NCBI RefSeq assembly: GCF_004016525.1
Contig: NZ_SACJ01000009.1
Coordinates: forward strand, 62,001-126,000
From: Flavobacterium sufflavum
Lineage (GTDB): Bacteria; Bacteroidota; Bacteroidia; Flavobacteriales; Flavobacteriaceae
Reading direction: 5' to 3'
DNA: 64,000 nt
The notes under the pieces were generated by a model. The model worked only from the letters and a program-made list of their open reading frames with translations. It did no database searches and was not told the origin of the DNA. The translations under genes were made by a program, and so were the position numbers. Shown here piece after piece: positions 7,523-15,225 of the stretch. Numbering within the stretch: the stretch's first letter is position 1; each line of letters starts with the position of its first letter.

Positions 7523-7599
7523 AGCCCCGGTAGAAGCGGCATCCTTTGTCTCGTTCTTAAAACGAGACAAAGATAGAGCGGATGACAGGAAATAGCTCC
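7523..7599 (+). repeat. Hairpin element R3, copy 1
   Basis: The ends are conserved (AGCCCCGGTAGAAGCGG at the start, GGAAATAGCTCC at the end) around a variable long stem: CTTTGTCTCGTT at 7544-7555 pairs perfectly with AACGAGACAAAG at 7561-7572. A second copy at 28770-28848 has the same ends but a different stem. Conserved ends with a covarying stem suggest a structured RNA or hairpin element. Confidence 0.75.
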
Positions 7600-7611
7600 A
7601 AAAAATGAAAA

Positions 7612-7652
7612 ATCTCCCTTTCATTTGAAATCCAAACGAAAGGGAGGTTTTA
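7612..7652 (-). terminator. Terminator after the first narK-like gene
   Basis: Read on the minus strand, CTCCCTTTC pairs with GAAAGGGAG, with a shorter inner stem, and is followed by a T-rich tract. It lies just past the stop of the transporter gene at 7671. Confidence 0.75.
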
Positions 7653-7670
7653 GTATTGAGTAGCTAGAAT

Positions 7671-9155
7671 TTAGCTTTTTGTTTCTATTTCTTTAGCCAG
7701 TGCAGGTTGGTTTTTGTTCATCATATTAGTAACAGTGATGTGCATCCAAACCAGACAGATAATAGAAAATATCAAGATAAATATCCAGGAACTTGACCAG
7801 ATTCCAGAGGCAGTCAATAAGTAACTAAAGATGATAGGTCCAAAGAATCCACCTAGTCCTCCCAGCAATCCTACCATTCCACCTACAACACCTACTTCGT
7901 TAGGGAAGTATTCAGGAATGTGTTTGTAAACGGCCGCTTTTCCAATTCCCCATGAAATACCTATTAAGATTACTAAAACAAGGTAAACCCACATATTAGC
8001 GTCAAAATTAATTTTGGTGATTCCCTTAGCTAATAATTCTTTTTTAACAACCTCCTGATTATCTTTTACAATTACTTCTTGCCAAGATGTTTTAGTTGGG
8101 AAAATATTAGAACCATCGGTACTTAGTTCTTTTTTGGCAACTACAGGAATATCAACGTCTCCTACTTTAATATTAGTTGCTGAAACTTCGGTAACTACAC
8201 CTGCTTTTTTAGCCATGATTCCAGAACCTGCCGTAGTAATTTCCATTTTTGGAACCATCAACAAAGCACTTAATATTACTGATGAACCCAGTACCCAGTA
8301 CATAACTTTTCGAGCTCCGTATTTATCAGATAAATAACCTCCAAAGGCACGAATTACACCTGATGGCAAACTAAACATAGTTGCAAACATACCTCCCATA
8401 ACTAAACTCGTTTGGTACACGTTCATGAAATTTGGCAATAACCATTGAGAGTAAGCCACGAAACATCCAAATACTAAGAAGTAGTAAGCTCCAAAACGCC
8501 AAACACGAACGTTTTTAAGAGTGGAAAGCATTTGCGGAATTGTCTTAGTTGATTTTTCTAATTTTTTGTTTTCAGCAAATATCAGGAAGATAGCACCAAT
8601 GATTAATAAAGCCGATCCGTAGATAATAGGCAATAATTTCCATCCGTTTTCAGGATCTTCAACAGAAAATTGATTCAATAAAGTAGGGGCAATAAAAGTA
8701 GTGATTGCAGCTCCTGCATTTCCCATTCCGAAAATACCTAAGGCTCTACCTTGCCACTCTTTAGGATAAAATATGGAGGTGTATCCAACTCCTACTGCAA
8801 AACCTGTTCCCACCATTCCGAATAAAAAGCTTAAAAGGGCAAACATGAAAAAGCTATCGGCTAACGGAAGAAGAAACAACGGAATTGAGCATAATAGTAA
8901 TAAAAATGAGAATACGTATTTACCTCCATATTTATCAGTTAAAATCCCGATAGGTAAACGCATTATAGATCCTGTCAAAATAGGAATTCCAAGTAACCAT
9001 CCTACTTGTACTACACTCCAGTTATAAATACCTTTGTCTACTAAATAAGTTACTAATACACCGTTTAATGTCCAGCAAGCAAAGCATACTGTGAATGCTA
9101 ATGTATTGAGAAATAACATTCGGTGCGATTTTGATAATGAGTTTGCGCTTTTCAT
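7671..9155 (-). CDS. narK: NarK-type nitrate/nitrite MFS transporter, paralog 1
   Basis: A 494-residue major facilitator protein of the nitrate/nitrite porter family. It starts with TM1 (LNTLAFTVCFACWTLNGVLV) and shows the family signature GNAGAAITTF near residue 145 and a second Gly-rich one, GGMVGLLGGLGGFFGP, near residue 425, plus conserved Arg residues in RLPIGILTDKYGG and GVIRAFGGYLSDKYG. A hydrophilic insertion of about 80 residues (about 305-385) separates two membrane spans, as in other Bacteroidota NarK proteins. It lies beside a second copy and the nir genes, so it probably takes up nitrate or exports nitrite. It has its own promoter (see 9173-9270). Confidence 0.93.
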   Translation of the reverse strand: MKSANSLSKSHRMLFLNTLAFTVCFACWTLNGVLVTYLVDKGIYNWSVVQVGWLLGIPILTGSIMRLPIGILTDKYGGKYVFSFLLLLCSIPLFLLPLADSFFMFALLSFLFGMVGTGFAVGVGYTSIFYPKEWQGRALGIFGMGNAGAAITTFIAPTLLNQFSVEDPENGWKLLPIIYGSALLIIGAIFLIFAENKKLEKSTKTIPQMLSTLKNVRVWRFGAYYFLVFGCFVAYSQWLLPNFMNVYQTSLVMGGMFATMFSLPSGVIRAFGGYLSDKYGARKVMYWVLGSSVILSALLMVPKMEITTAGSGIMAKKAGVVTEVSATNIKVGDVDIPVVAKKELSTDGSNIFPTKTSWQEVIVKDNQEVVKKELLAKGITKINFDANMWVYLVLVILIGISWGIGKAAVYKHIPEYFPNEVGVVGGMVGLLGGLGGFFGPIIFSYLLTASGIWSSSWIFILIFSIICLVWMHITVTNMMNKNQPALAKEIETKS

Positions 9156-9172
9156 AATACTTATGTTTTTTA

Positions 9173-9270
9173 CAAATTTAGGTTGTATAATCGGCTAAAA
9201 AGTTGCGAAAACGCAGTTTTTTAAAAATAATTAAGTATTAGTACGTATTTTTTACACGTGTTTTACGTAG
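9173..9270 (-). promoter_or_regulatory. Promoter and candidate NarL-type operator of narK paralog 1
   Basis: On the minus strand a Bacteroidota -7 box TAAATTTG occupies 9173-9180, 18 bp before the start codon. Further upstream, TACGTA (9242-9247), CACGTG (9255-9260) and TACGTA (9264-9269) are spaced roughly one helical turn apart. The plus-strand text TTAAGTATTAGTACGTAT here matches 17 of 18 bases in the nirB promoter on the opposite strand. Confidence 0.55.
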
Positions 9271-9351
9271 TCTCTTTGCTAGTGCGGGTTTCGAGATGTG
9301 TGTTTTTTAAAATATTTTAAAGAAATAAGTAAGTGAAGTGTAGTTTTAGCA

Positions 9352-9386
9352 TAAAAAAAGCTGTCAGAAGGGGTCTAACAGCTTGA
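9352..9386 (-). terminator. Terminator between the two narK-like genes
   Basis: On the minus strand GCTGTTAGA pairs with TCTGACAGC (one G-U pair), followed directly by TTTTTTT. It should end transcription from the upstream paralog (9738-11219), so the two transporters are separate units. Confidence 0.85.
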
Positions 9387-9495
9387 AAATATGCTTGATA
9401 AGTTGGTTTTATGCCAATTTATTTGTTGCGTAATAGTCAAAAATAGGTCGTTGGCTCTAATGTTTTTATTAAAAGTAAAGAATTAGGTTTTATAA

Positions 9496-9720
9496 TTTTC
9501 TTTTTTGCTTGATCAAAAAAGAAACAAAAAAATATTCATGCGCCAATATTTTTTTGGTATTCATGAATCTTCGATTTCAAGTCTTGCGCTTCCTCGTCGG
9601 TCAAATTAGTTTTCGAATGCTAAAAGAAAAAAACTCGTCCCGAAAGCTTTCGGGACTCAAACAGTTTTTCTTTTTACGCATTCTTCAAACATTTGACGTT
9701 CGACTGCGGAAGCTAAGGAC
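9496..9720. repeat. Dispersed palindromic repeat R1, copy 2
   Basis: The same element as 4107-4275, here 225 bp. It has an extra small hairpin (ATTCATG..CCAATA against TGGTATTCATGAAT) before the long stem. The arms at 9581-9631 and 9664-9720 match copy 1, but the loop carries a different palindrome (CCCGAAAGCTTTCGGG). Open frames inside are artefacts. Confidence 0.8.
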
Positions 9721-9737
9721 GAAACCAAATGGTTAAT

Positions 9738-11219
9738 TTAGTTTTTACGGTCTATTGTTTGAGCCAATATAGGCTGTTTCTCATTCATGATTTTGCTGAT
9801 AGTATAGTGCATCCAAATTAAACAAAGACTTGAAAACAAAAGGATAAACAGCCATGAGCTGGACCATATTCCTGTAACTGTTAGTAAATAACTAAAGATA
9901 ATAGGGCCGAAGAAACCGCCCAGTCCTCCTAAAAACCCAACCATTCCGCCTACAATTCCTATTTGGGTTGGAAAATATTCAGGAATGTGTTTGAAAACAG
10001 CCGCAGTACCTATTCCCCAGGCAATACCAATAAGGATTATCAAACTAAGGTAAACCCACATATTAGCATCAAACTCGATGCGGGTAATTCCTTTGGCTAT
10101 CAATTCTTTTTTATTGACAAGTTGGTTTTGAGTGACGATAATTTTTTGCCAGGATGATTTTGTTGGGAAAATGCCACCTTTGTCAGTCGCTTCAGGCTTA
10201 GAATGAATAGGGATATCTTGTTTGTCGATACGCACATTAGATGGCGATAAAGCAGTTATGACTCCTTTTTTAGTAGCCATAACACCAGGTCCTGTGGTGG
10301 TAATCTCCATTTTAGGAATCATTAACAGAAAACTAAGTATTACCGATGAACTTAAAACGTAATACATTACTGTTCGGGCTCCAAATTTATCAGACAAGTA
10401 ACCTCCAAATGCACGAATTACACCTGATGGTAAGCTAAACATGGTGGCAAACATTCCGCTCATCACTAAGCTGGTTTGATACACATTCATAAAATTAGGT
10501 AACAGCCATTGGGAAAAAGCAACAAAACTACCAAATACTAAAAAATAATAGGTTCCAAATCGCCATACACGCATACTTTTTAAGGTGCCTAACATCTGAG
10601 GCATAGTACGTTTGGCTGTTTCTATTTTTTTATTTTTAGCAAAAATTAAAAAAATAATCCCCATACTAAACAATACGGCAGCATAAACAATAGGCAGTAA
10701 TTTCCAGCCGTTTTGAGGATCCTCAATTGAAAACTGATTTAATAATGAGGGAGCTACAAAGGTAGTTATGGCAGCACCGGCATTTCCCATACCAAAAATC
10801 CCTAAGGCTCTACCTTGCCATTCTTTAGGATACCAAACTGATGTATAGCCAATACCTACAGCAAAACTGGTTCCTACCATTCCAAAGAAGAAACTTAAAA
10901 TGGCAAACATTAAAAAACTGTTGGCAAATGAAAGTAAAAATAGCGGAATAGAGCAGAGAAGGAGTAAGAATGAAAATACGTATTTACCTCCAAACCTATC
11001 GGTTAAAATTCCTAAAGGCAGGCGCATTACTGCTCCGGTAAGAATTGGAATTCCCAGTAACCATCCCACTTGTACCAAACTCCAGTTGAAAATGCCTTTG
11101 TCTACCAAATAGGTTACTAATACTCCATTTAGGGTCCAACAGGCAAAACAGATGGTGAATGCAATTGTGTTTAAAAATAAAATTTTGTGTGATTGGCTTA
11201 GGGAAACGGTATTTTTCAT
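9738..11219 (-). CDS. narK: NarK-type nitrate/nitrite MFS transporter, paralog 2
   Basis: A 493-residue close paralog of the gene at 7671. The two align end to end without visible gaps in membrane spans, including the GNAGAAITTF and GGMVGFLGGLGGFFGP signatures. They differ most in the extracellular or cytoplasmic insertion at about 305-385 (here TTGPGVMATKKGVITALSP). Divergence in that loop with conserved transport motifs suggests specialisation, for example import against exchange, but substrates cannot be read from the sequence. It has a separate promoter with four phased TACGTA-like motifs and its own terminator. Confidence 0.93.
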   Translation of the reverse strand: MKNTVSLSQSHKILFLNTIAFTICFACWTLNGVLVTYLVDKGIFNWSLVQVGWLLGIPILTGAVMRLPLGILTDRFGGKYVFSFLLLLCSIPLFLLSFANSFLMFAILSFFFGMVGTSFAVGIGYTSVWYPKEWQGRALGIFGMGNAGAAITTFVAPSLLNQFSIEDPQNGWKLLPIVYAAVLFSMGIIFLIFAKNKKIETAKRTMPQMLGTLKSMRVWRFGTYYFLVFGSFVAFSQWLLPNFMNVYQTSLVMSGMFATMFSLPSGVIRAFGGYLSDKFGARTVMYYVLSSSVILSFLLMIPKMEITTTGPGVMATKKGVITALSPSNVRIDKQDIPIHSKPEATDKGGIFPTKSSWQKIIVTQNQLVNKKELIAKGITRIEFDANMWVYLSLIILIGIAWGIGTAAVFKHIPEYFPTQIGIVGGMVGFLGGLGGFFGPIIFSYLLTVTGIWSSSWLFILLFSSLCLIWMHYTISKIMNEKQPILAQTIDRKN

Positions 11220-11236
11220 CAGACTTATTTTTTTGA

Positions 11237-11289
11237 CAAATATAAGTATAATTACGTAGTTAACGCATAAAAATACGTGTTTATACGCA
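11237..11289 (-). promoter_or_regulatory. Promoter and phased operator array of narK paralog 2
   Basis: On the minus strand the -7 box TATATTTG lies at 11237-11244, 17 bp before the start codon. Upstream are four copies of a NACGYR-like motif on the plus strand: TACGTA (11253), AACGCA (11262), TACGTG (11274), TACGCA (11284), spaced 9, 12 and 10 bp. This phasing suits cooperative binding on one DNA face, presumably by the response regulator at 11552. Confidence 0.55.
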
Positions 11290-11351
11290 TTTTTTTATTT
11301 GCTTTTTCGCAGTTATACTATTTAGAAATACAAATTATTCCTATTATCAGT

Positions 11352-11395
11352 TCGAGCGCAGTCGAGAACTATTGCAGCATCTCGACTGCGCTCGA
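11352..11395. repeat. REP-like perfect inverted repeat
   Basis: TCGAGCGCAGTCGAGA (11352-11367) is the exact reverse complement of TCTCGACTGCGCTCGA (11380-11395), loop 12 bases. A 16-bp perfect stem with higher GC than its surroundings is typical of REP-like elements. Partly similar text (TCACTTCGAGTGG) occurs near 3941-3953 and TTCCTCGGAATGACA near 27648. Confidence 0.8.
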
Positions 11396-11473
11396 TGTGA
11401 CAAAAAACAATTAGATTATTTTATATTTCTAAATGGTATTAATAGCATTTGATGCACAAAATTCAGGCATAAA

Positions 11474-11513
11474 AAAATCCTATTTTTCAGTAACAACTGA
11501 AAAATAGGATTTT
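11474..11513. terminator. Terminator after the NarL-like response regulator
   Basis: A long stem, AATCCTATTTTTCAGT with ACTGAAAAATAGGATT and loop of four bases, is followed on the minus strand by TTTTTTTAT. It ends the operon that finishes with the gene at 11552. Confidence 0.88.
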
Positions 11514-11551
11514 AAACAGAAGGATAGAAATCCTTCCAATTTGGTTTTGGG

Positions 11552-12214
11552 TTATATTAACGAGTACTCTGTGGCCTTGTTAGAAAGCTCCATCAGATTT
11601 TTTACTTTTAGTTTTTTCATCAGGTTAAAACGATGCACTTCGGCAGTACGTTTACTAATTTCCAGTGCTTCGGCAATTTCTTTGTTTCCTTTCCCGGATA
11701 ATAAAAGAGTAAGGATTTCTTTTTCTCTCTTAGTAATAGTCAGGTCTTCTGCCAGTGCAGGTTTTGGTTCTAAAGAAGAGGTAGTGGTGTTAGTTAACTG
11801 ATTGATAAGGATAGAAGAGATGTCACCGGTAAAATATTTACCGCCATTAGCAACAGAGTGCAAGGCTTTTAAAAACTCTTCTTTGCTGGAACCTTTTAGT
11901 AAATAACCATCGGCACCGGCTTTGATTGATTTTAAAACATATTCTTCTGATTCGTGCATAGAAAGCACAATAATCTTTACCGGATTGTTTTGCTCTCTAA
12001 GTTTTTCCACAACCTCAATACCAGTGTGATGTGGCATTCTGATGTCAACAATTAATAAGTCTGGTTTGGTTGTGGTTACTACCTCTAATGCTTCCAGTCC
12101 ATCGGTTGCTTCTCCTACTACAACTATGTTTTTTTCGCTTTCTAAAAGTGATTTTATACCATCTCTTACAAAAAAATGATCATCTGCCAGGACAACTCGA
12201 ATCGTTTGGTTCAT
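11552..12214 (-). CDS. NarL/FixJ-family response regulator
   Basis: A 220-residue regulator: receiver domain (about 4-120) with acidic pair DDH near the N-terminus, phospho-acceptor Asp near residue 57 in LLIVDIRMPHHTG, and Lys in YLLKGSS; then a LuxR-type helix-turn-helix (about 150-215: LTKREKEILTLLLSGKGNKEIAEAL). It follows the NarX-like kinase on the same strand with an 88-bp gap that contains two TACGTA sites (12273-12289), hinting at autoregulation. With the kinase and the nitrate transport and reduction genes it most likely forms the nitrate/nitrite-responsive switch of this cluster. Confidence 0.9.
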   Translation of the reverse strand: MNQTIRVVLADDHFFVRDGIKSLLESEKNIVVVGEATDGLEALEVVTTTKPDLLIVDIRMPHHTGIEVVEKLREQNNPVKIIVLSMHESEEYVLKSIKAGADGYLLKGSSKEEFLKALHSVANGGKYFTGDISSILINQLTNTTTSSLEPKPALAEDLTITKREKEILTLLLSGKGNKEIAEALEISKRTAEVHRFNLMKKLKVKNLMELSNKATEYSLI

Positions 12215-12272
12215 AACTTACTTATTTTTAAGAATCTAAAATTTGCGTCTTTAATCTAAAACTTGCGCAATA

Positions 12273-12289
12273 TACGTATTTTTTACGTA
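12273..12289. promoter_or_regulatory. Candidate operator upstream of the response regulator
   Basis: Two TACGTA sites with starts 11 bp apart (12273-12278 and 12284-12289) separated by five T. The same motif occurs upstream of both narK genes and nirB. Confidence 0.5.
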
Positions 12290-12302
12290 TTTTTTTAGAA
12301 AA

Positions 12303-14114
12303 TCATATTGGAATATTAAAAGTAATTCGTGTTCCTTCTCCCGGTATCGAATTGATGAAAGCTCTACCGTTAATGTATTGAACGCGTTCTTTCATAAACA
12401 ATAATCCCATACCTGATTCGCTATTTCTCTTTTTCTCTACCGAGGCAACGTCAAAGCCTTTTCCGTTATCATCAACTGTAATACTTAGTATTTTATTGCT
12501 ATGCGAAAGTTGGACAATAATATGCGAAGACTCGGCGTACTTTATCGCATTGTTGATGGCTTCCTGGGTTAGACGGTAAATATTGATTTCAATTAAGGAA
12601 TCTAAACGCTGATCAAATTCGGTTTTATTGTAAAATTGAATGTTTTTTCCGGTTAGTTTGGTGAGTTCTAAAGTGAGTTTAGCTATCGAAGAAACAATAC
12701 CGTGATCGGTTAATTCCGGCGGCATCAGGTTAAAAGTTGCTGTACGAACTCCTTTGATAATATCGAGCGATAATTTTTTAAGGTATTCTATTTTTTGAGC
12801 CGATTTTTCTTTGTCGTCCAGATTGATGCTTTCCAGGCTAAATTTCAATCCGGTAAGCATTTGACCTATACCATCGTGAATTTCTCTCGCAATACGGTTT
12901 TGTTCGTTTTCCTGATTTTCAACGATGCGACTCGAAATAATTTTTTGCTGATTGATTTTTTCAATGGTATTTTCCCGATTCAATCGTTCGATTTCAATTT
13001 CGGCTTTTTTACGAATACTGATGTTGAAACAAATAACCAGAATTTCCGATTCTTCTTTTCTGATTCTAACAGGTATCATCGACATATCCAACCATAGCGG
13101 ATCACCGTTTCTAGTGGTCGTGTTTAATTCTCCCTGCCAGCCACTTCGTTGTTTGTCAGCAATGATACGGTCAATGTCTAATTGTTCTTTTTCTACAGCC
13201 GTTAAAGCTTTAGAAAAACTTTTATCGGTATCAAAAGAAGGGTTGTATTGTAATAGTTTGGCGAATTTATCGCCCATATGGATGATTTTGCCCTGAGGGC
13301 TGATTCGGCAATACAACAGTGTGTTTTCCATCGCAAAATTCAGTGATTTTAATTCTTTTACTGAATTTTCTTTGACGATACTAATAGCTTCGGTATCACG
13401 TGCCAGTTTTATAGCTCTTTTTTCCGAAGTTAAGAGCTTGGAAATCAAAAGCTCGATTTTTTTATTGGTAGGCTTAAAGATAAAAATGAATTCCAGGAAT
13501 AATACCAGTAAGGTGAAACTTAAAATACCGTATTCTATATTGCGTTGTTTGGTGACTTTTTCAAAAGCTTCATATTCATATTGACTCACAATGAGGTTCA
13601 TCTTAGTTACAAATATGGCAACATTGTCAAGGATGGCTTGAACTTCTTGTTCGCTTATAGTATGCGAAACGTGTTTGTCCCTGTCAGATAGGTACTTTAG
13701 GGTAGCTTTTTCAATATAGTCAACATTGGGTTTTACAGCATTGAATAATTCTAAAAGATGCTGACTTTTCGTTTCGGGTAAATTAAGACTGTCGTTTCCA
13801 TTTTGTAAAGCTAAATGCCTAAATTTCCAAACTTTCAGTGTTTCTTTTATATTCGAAATAGCCTCTTTTTCATTTGAACTATTTGTGGCATAATTTAAGA
13901 TGAGAATTTCTTTAGCTAATTTTTGACTAAACATTCTTTGTCTTCCCGAAATGTTTATTAATCGCGAATCGTTAAGCTGACTATTAATGTTGTGCTGAAT
14001 AAGTAACTGGCTTAATAATACGGTAATTGCAATAGTGATTAAAGCAAATATGTACATTTGCTTTAATTTTTTGAAATTAAGATTTTCGGAAAGTGCTTTG
14101 GTAAGTTTAGTCAT
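12303..14114 (-). CDS. NarX-like sensor histidine kinase with PilJ-type sensor and PAS
   Basis: A 603-residue membrane kinase. A first membrane span (about 18-38) leads into an extracytoplasmic helical sensor with the type IV pili/NarX motif INISGRQRMFSQKLAKE (about 48-65), the region used by NarX-type sensors to bind nitrate or nitrite. A second span (about 194-212) precedes a coiled coil, a PAS domain (about 255-380), a HisKA_3 segment (RIAREIHDGIGQMLTGL, phospho-His in it) and a HATPase domain (NNAIKYAE, DDNGKGFD, GMGLLFMKERV). It is 12 bp from the DUF4202 gene and pairs with the NarL-like regulator downstream. Nitrate sensing is inferred from context and the sensor motif. Confidence 0.9.
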   Translation of the reverse strand: MTKLTKALSENLNFKKLKQMYIFALITIAITVLLSQLLIQHNINSQLNDSRLINISGRQRMFSQKLAKEILILNYATNSSNEKEAISNIKETLKVWKFRHLALQNGNDSLNLPETKSQHLLELFNAVKPNVDYIEKATLKYLSDRDKHVSHTISEQEVQAILDNVAIFVTKMNLIVSQYEYEAFEKVTKQRNIEYGILSFTLLVLFLEFIFIFKPTNKKIELLISKLLTSEKRAIKLARDTEAISIVKENSVKELKSLNFAMENTLLYCRISPQGKIIHMGDKFAKLLQYNPSFDTDKSFSKALTAVEKEQLDIDRIIADKQRSGWQGELNTTTRNGDPLWLDMSMIPVRIRKEESEILVICFNISIRKKAEIEIERLNRENTIEKINQQKIISSRIVENQENEQNRIAREIHDGIGQMLTGLKFSLESINLDDKEKSAQKIEYLKKLSLDIIKGVRTATFNLMPPELTDHGIVSSIAKLTLELTKLTGKNIQFYNKTEFDQRLDSLIEINIYRLTQEAINNAIKYAESSHIIVQLSHSNKILSITVDDNGKGFDVASVEKKRNSESGMGLLFMKERVQYINGRAFINSIPGEGTRITFNIPI

Positions 14115-14126
14115 AATAGAATCAAA

Positions 14127-14714
14127 TTATAGGCCTAAGGAATCTTTAATTAATTGAAGATTTGAAGGACTATAGTTGATTTTTAAAGCTGCCTGATGTC
14201 CTTTTTCAGACATTTTATTCCAGGTTTTCAGAATGATGTTTTTTAGTTTTTCGGTATCGTGTTTTTCTACGAAAGGTTCTAAGTAATATTCTAAAAACAC
14301 CAAACAAATTACGTCTTCCAGCAATTGTGTTCCTTCGTCTTTTTTAAGTAGTTTTTTTTCGATTAAGAAAGAAACTCTTGCAATAAATTCAGCGCTGTAT
14401 CCTGCTTTTTCTAATATTTCGGCAGTAAGTTTAGCATGGAATTTTTTTAAGTCTTCGCGCCATTTTAAATAGCCTACGCGATCCATTGGGTAGGATTCTC
14501 TGGCTATTTTCCAGCGACAAATATGTTGGGCTTTAGCGGCAATTTGAACTTCTTCAGAAGCATTAGGAAAAAAATCCATAAGTTTTTCATACATTCTATT
14601 AGAGTATAATAGTTCTTTAGGAAAACTTATGGATTCGTGTATTTCTATGTTTGGATCTTGAGCATTTTCGGCATCAATCCATTGGCTTGCTTGTTGAAAT
14701 GGTGTTGTAGTCAT
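14127..14714 (-). CDS. DUF4202 family protein in the nitrite reductase operon
   Basis: A 195-residue soluble, mostly helical protein that I recognise as DUF4202. It has conserved-looking His/Arg segments (AAKAQHICRWKIARESYPMDRVGYLKWRE, about 68-96) and acidic residues later (LLEDVICLVFLEYYLEPFVEKHD), arranged like an HD-type metal site but without a clear HD signature. It lies between nirD (34 bp) and the NarX-like kinase (12 bp), all one strand, so it is probably co-expressed. A role tied to nitrogen assimilation is likely from position; the biochemical activity is unknown. Confidence 0.8.
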   Translation of the reverse strand: MTTTPFQQASQWIDAENAQDPNIEIHESISFPKELLYSNRMYEKLMDFFPNASEEVQIAAKAQHICRWKIARESYPMDRVGYLKWREDLKKFHAKLTAEILEKAGYSAEFIARVSFLIEKKLLKKDEGTQLLEDVICLVFLEYYLEPFVEKHDTEKLKNIILKTWNKMSEKGHQAALKINYSPSNLQLIKDSLGL

Positions 14715-14748
14715 TTGGCGTATTTTTTAATACTCCAAAGATACATAT

Positions 14749-15126
14749 TTAATCGATAAAGCCAATCAATACTTCATCTTCAACAATTTTTACCGGGTAT
14801 GTTGCAATTTTTAAATCATCACCATTTAAGTTGCTTCCGTCTTTTAATGAAAATGTTTTCTTGTGCATTGGGCAGGCAATTTTTGGAATATCATCAGTAG
14901 AACCAATCATACCTCTTGAAAGAATCATTTCCATTTTGTGAGGACATAAATTTTGACAAGCATACCATTCATTTCTTCTTTCGAAATTGAATACAGCGAT
15001 TTGTTTGTCTTTGTATTTAATGCAGTTTCCTCCATCAGCCGGGAAATCAGAAGTTTTACCTGCTTTGAACCATACTGTTACATCTTGTGGCGTTACGCTT
15101 TCGTATTTGCTTAGTATATTTTCCAT
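14749..15126 (-). CDS. nirD: Assimilatory nitrite reductase small subunit
   Basis: A Rieske-type subunit of NADH-dependent nitrite reductase. The [2Fe-2S] ligands are visible as CPH (in CQNLCPHKMEM) and CPMH, about 30 residues apart, with a small beta-barrel around them. I favour the start MENILSKYE at 15126 (125 residues); an ATG at 15150 would add eight basic residues. It lies 75 bp from the large subunit and shares its direction, so nirB and nirD are translated from one transcript. It acts in the cytoplasm with NirB to reduce nitrite to ammonium. Confidence 0.9.
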   Translation of the reverse strand: MENILSKYESVTPQDVTVWFKAGKTSDFPADGGNCIKYKDKQIAVFNFERRNEWYACQNLCPHKMEMILSRGMIGSTDDIPKIACPMHKKTFSLKDGSNLNGDDLKIATYPVKIVEDEVLIGFID

Positions 15127-15225
15127 TTGAATTTTCTTTTTTGTTCCCATTCTATACTGTAGTGTTTAGAATGGGAAGTAGTTGATGATTTTATAATTGA
15201 GAAATGCGTTGTCAAATATGCCTGA

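Noticed and set aside
7357..7542. N-terminal extension of the hypothetical gene at 6685
   Set aside because: It contains the attC-like hairpin and lacks coding-like sequence; the internal ATG has a good ribosome-binding site.
9509..9736. 75-codon open frame inside repeat R1
   Set aside because: It lies wholly in the palindromic repeat, and the other R1 copy does not keep the frame.
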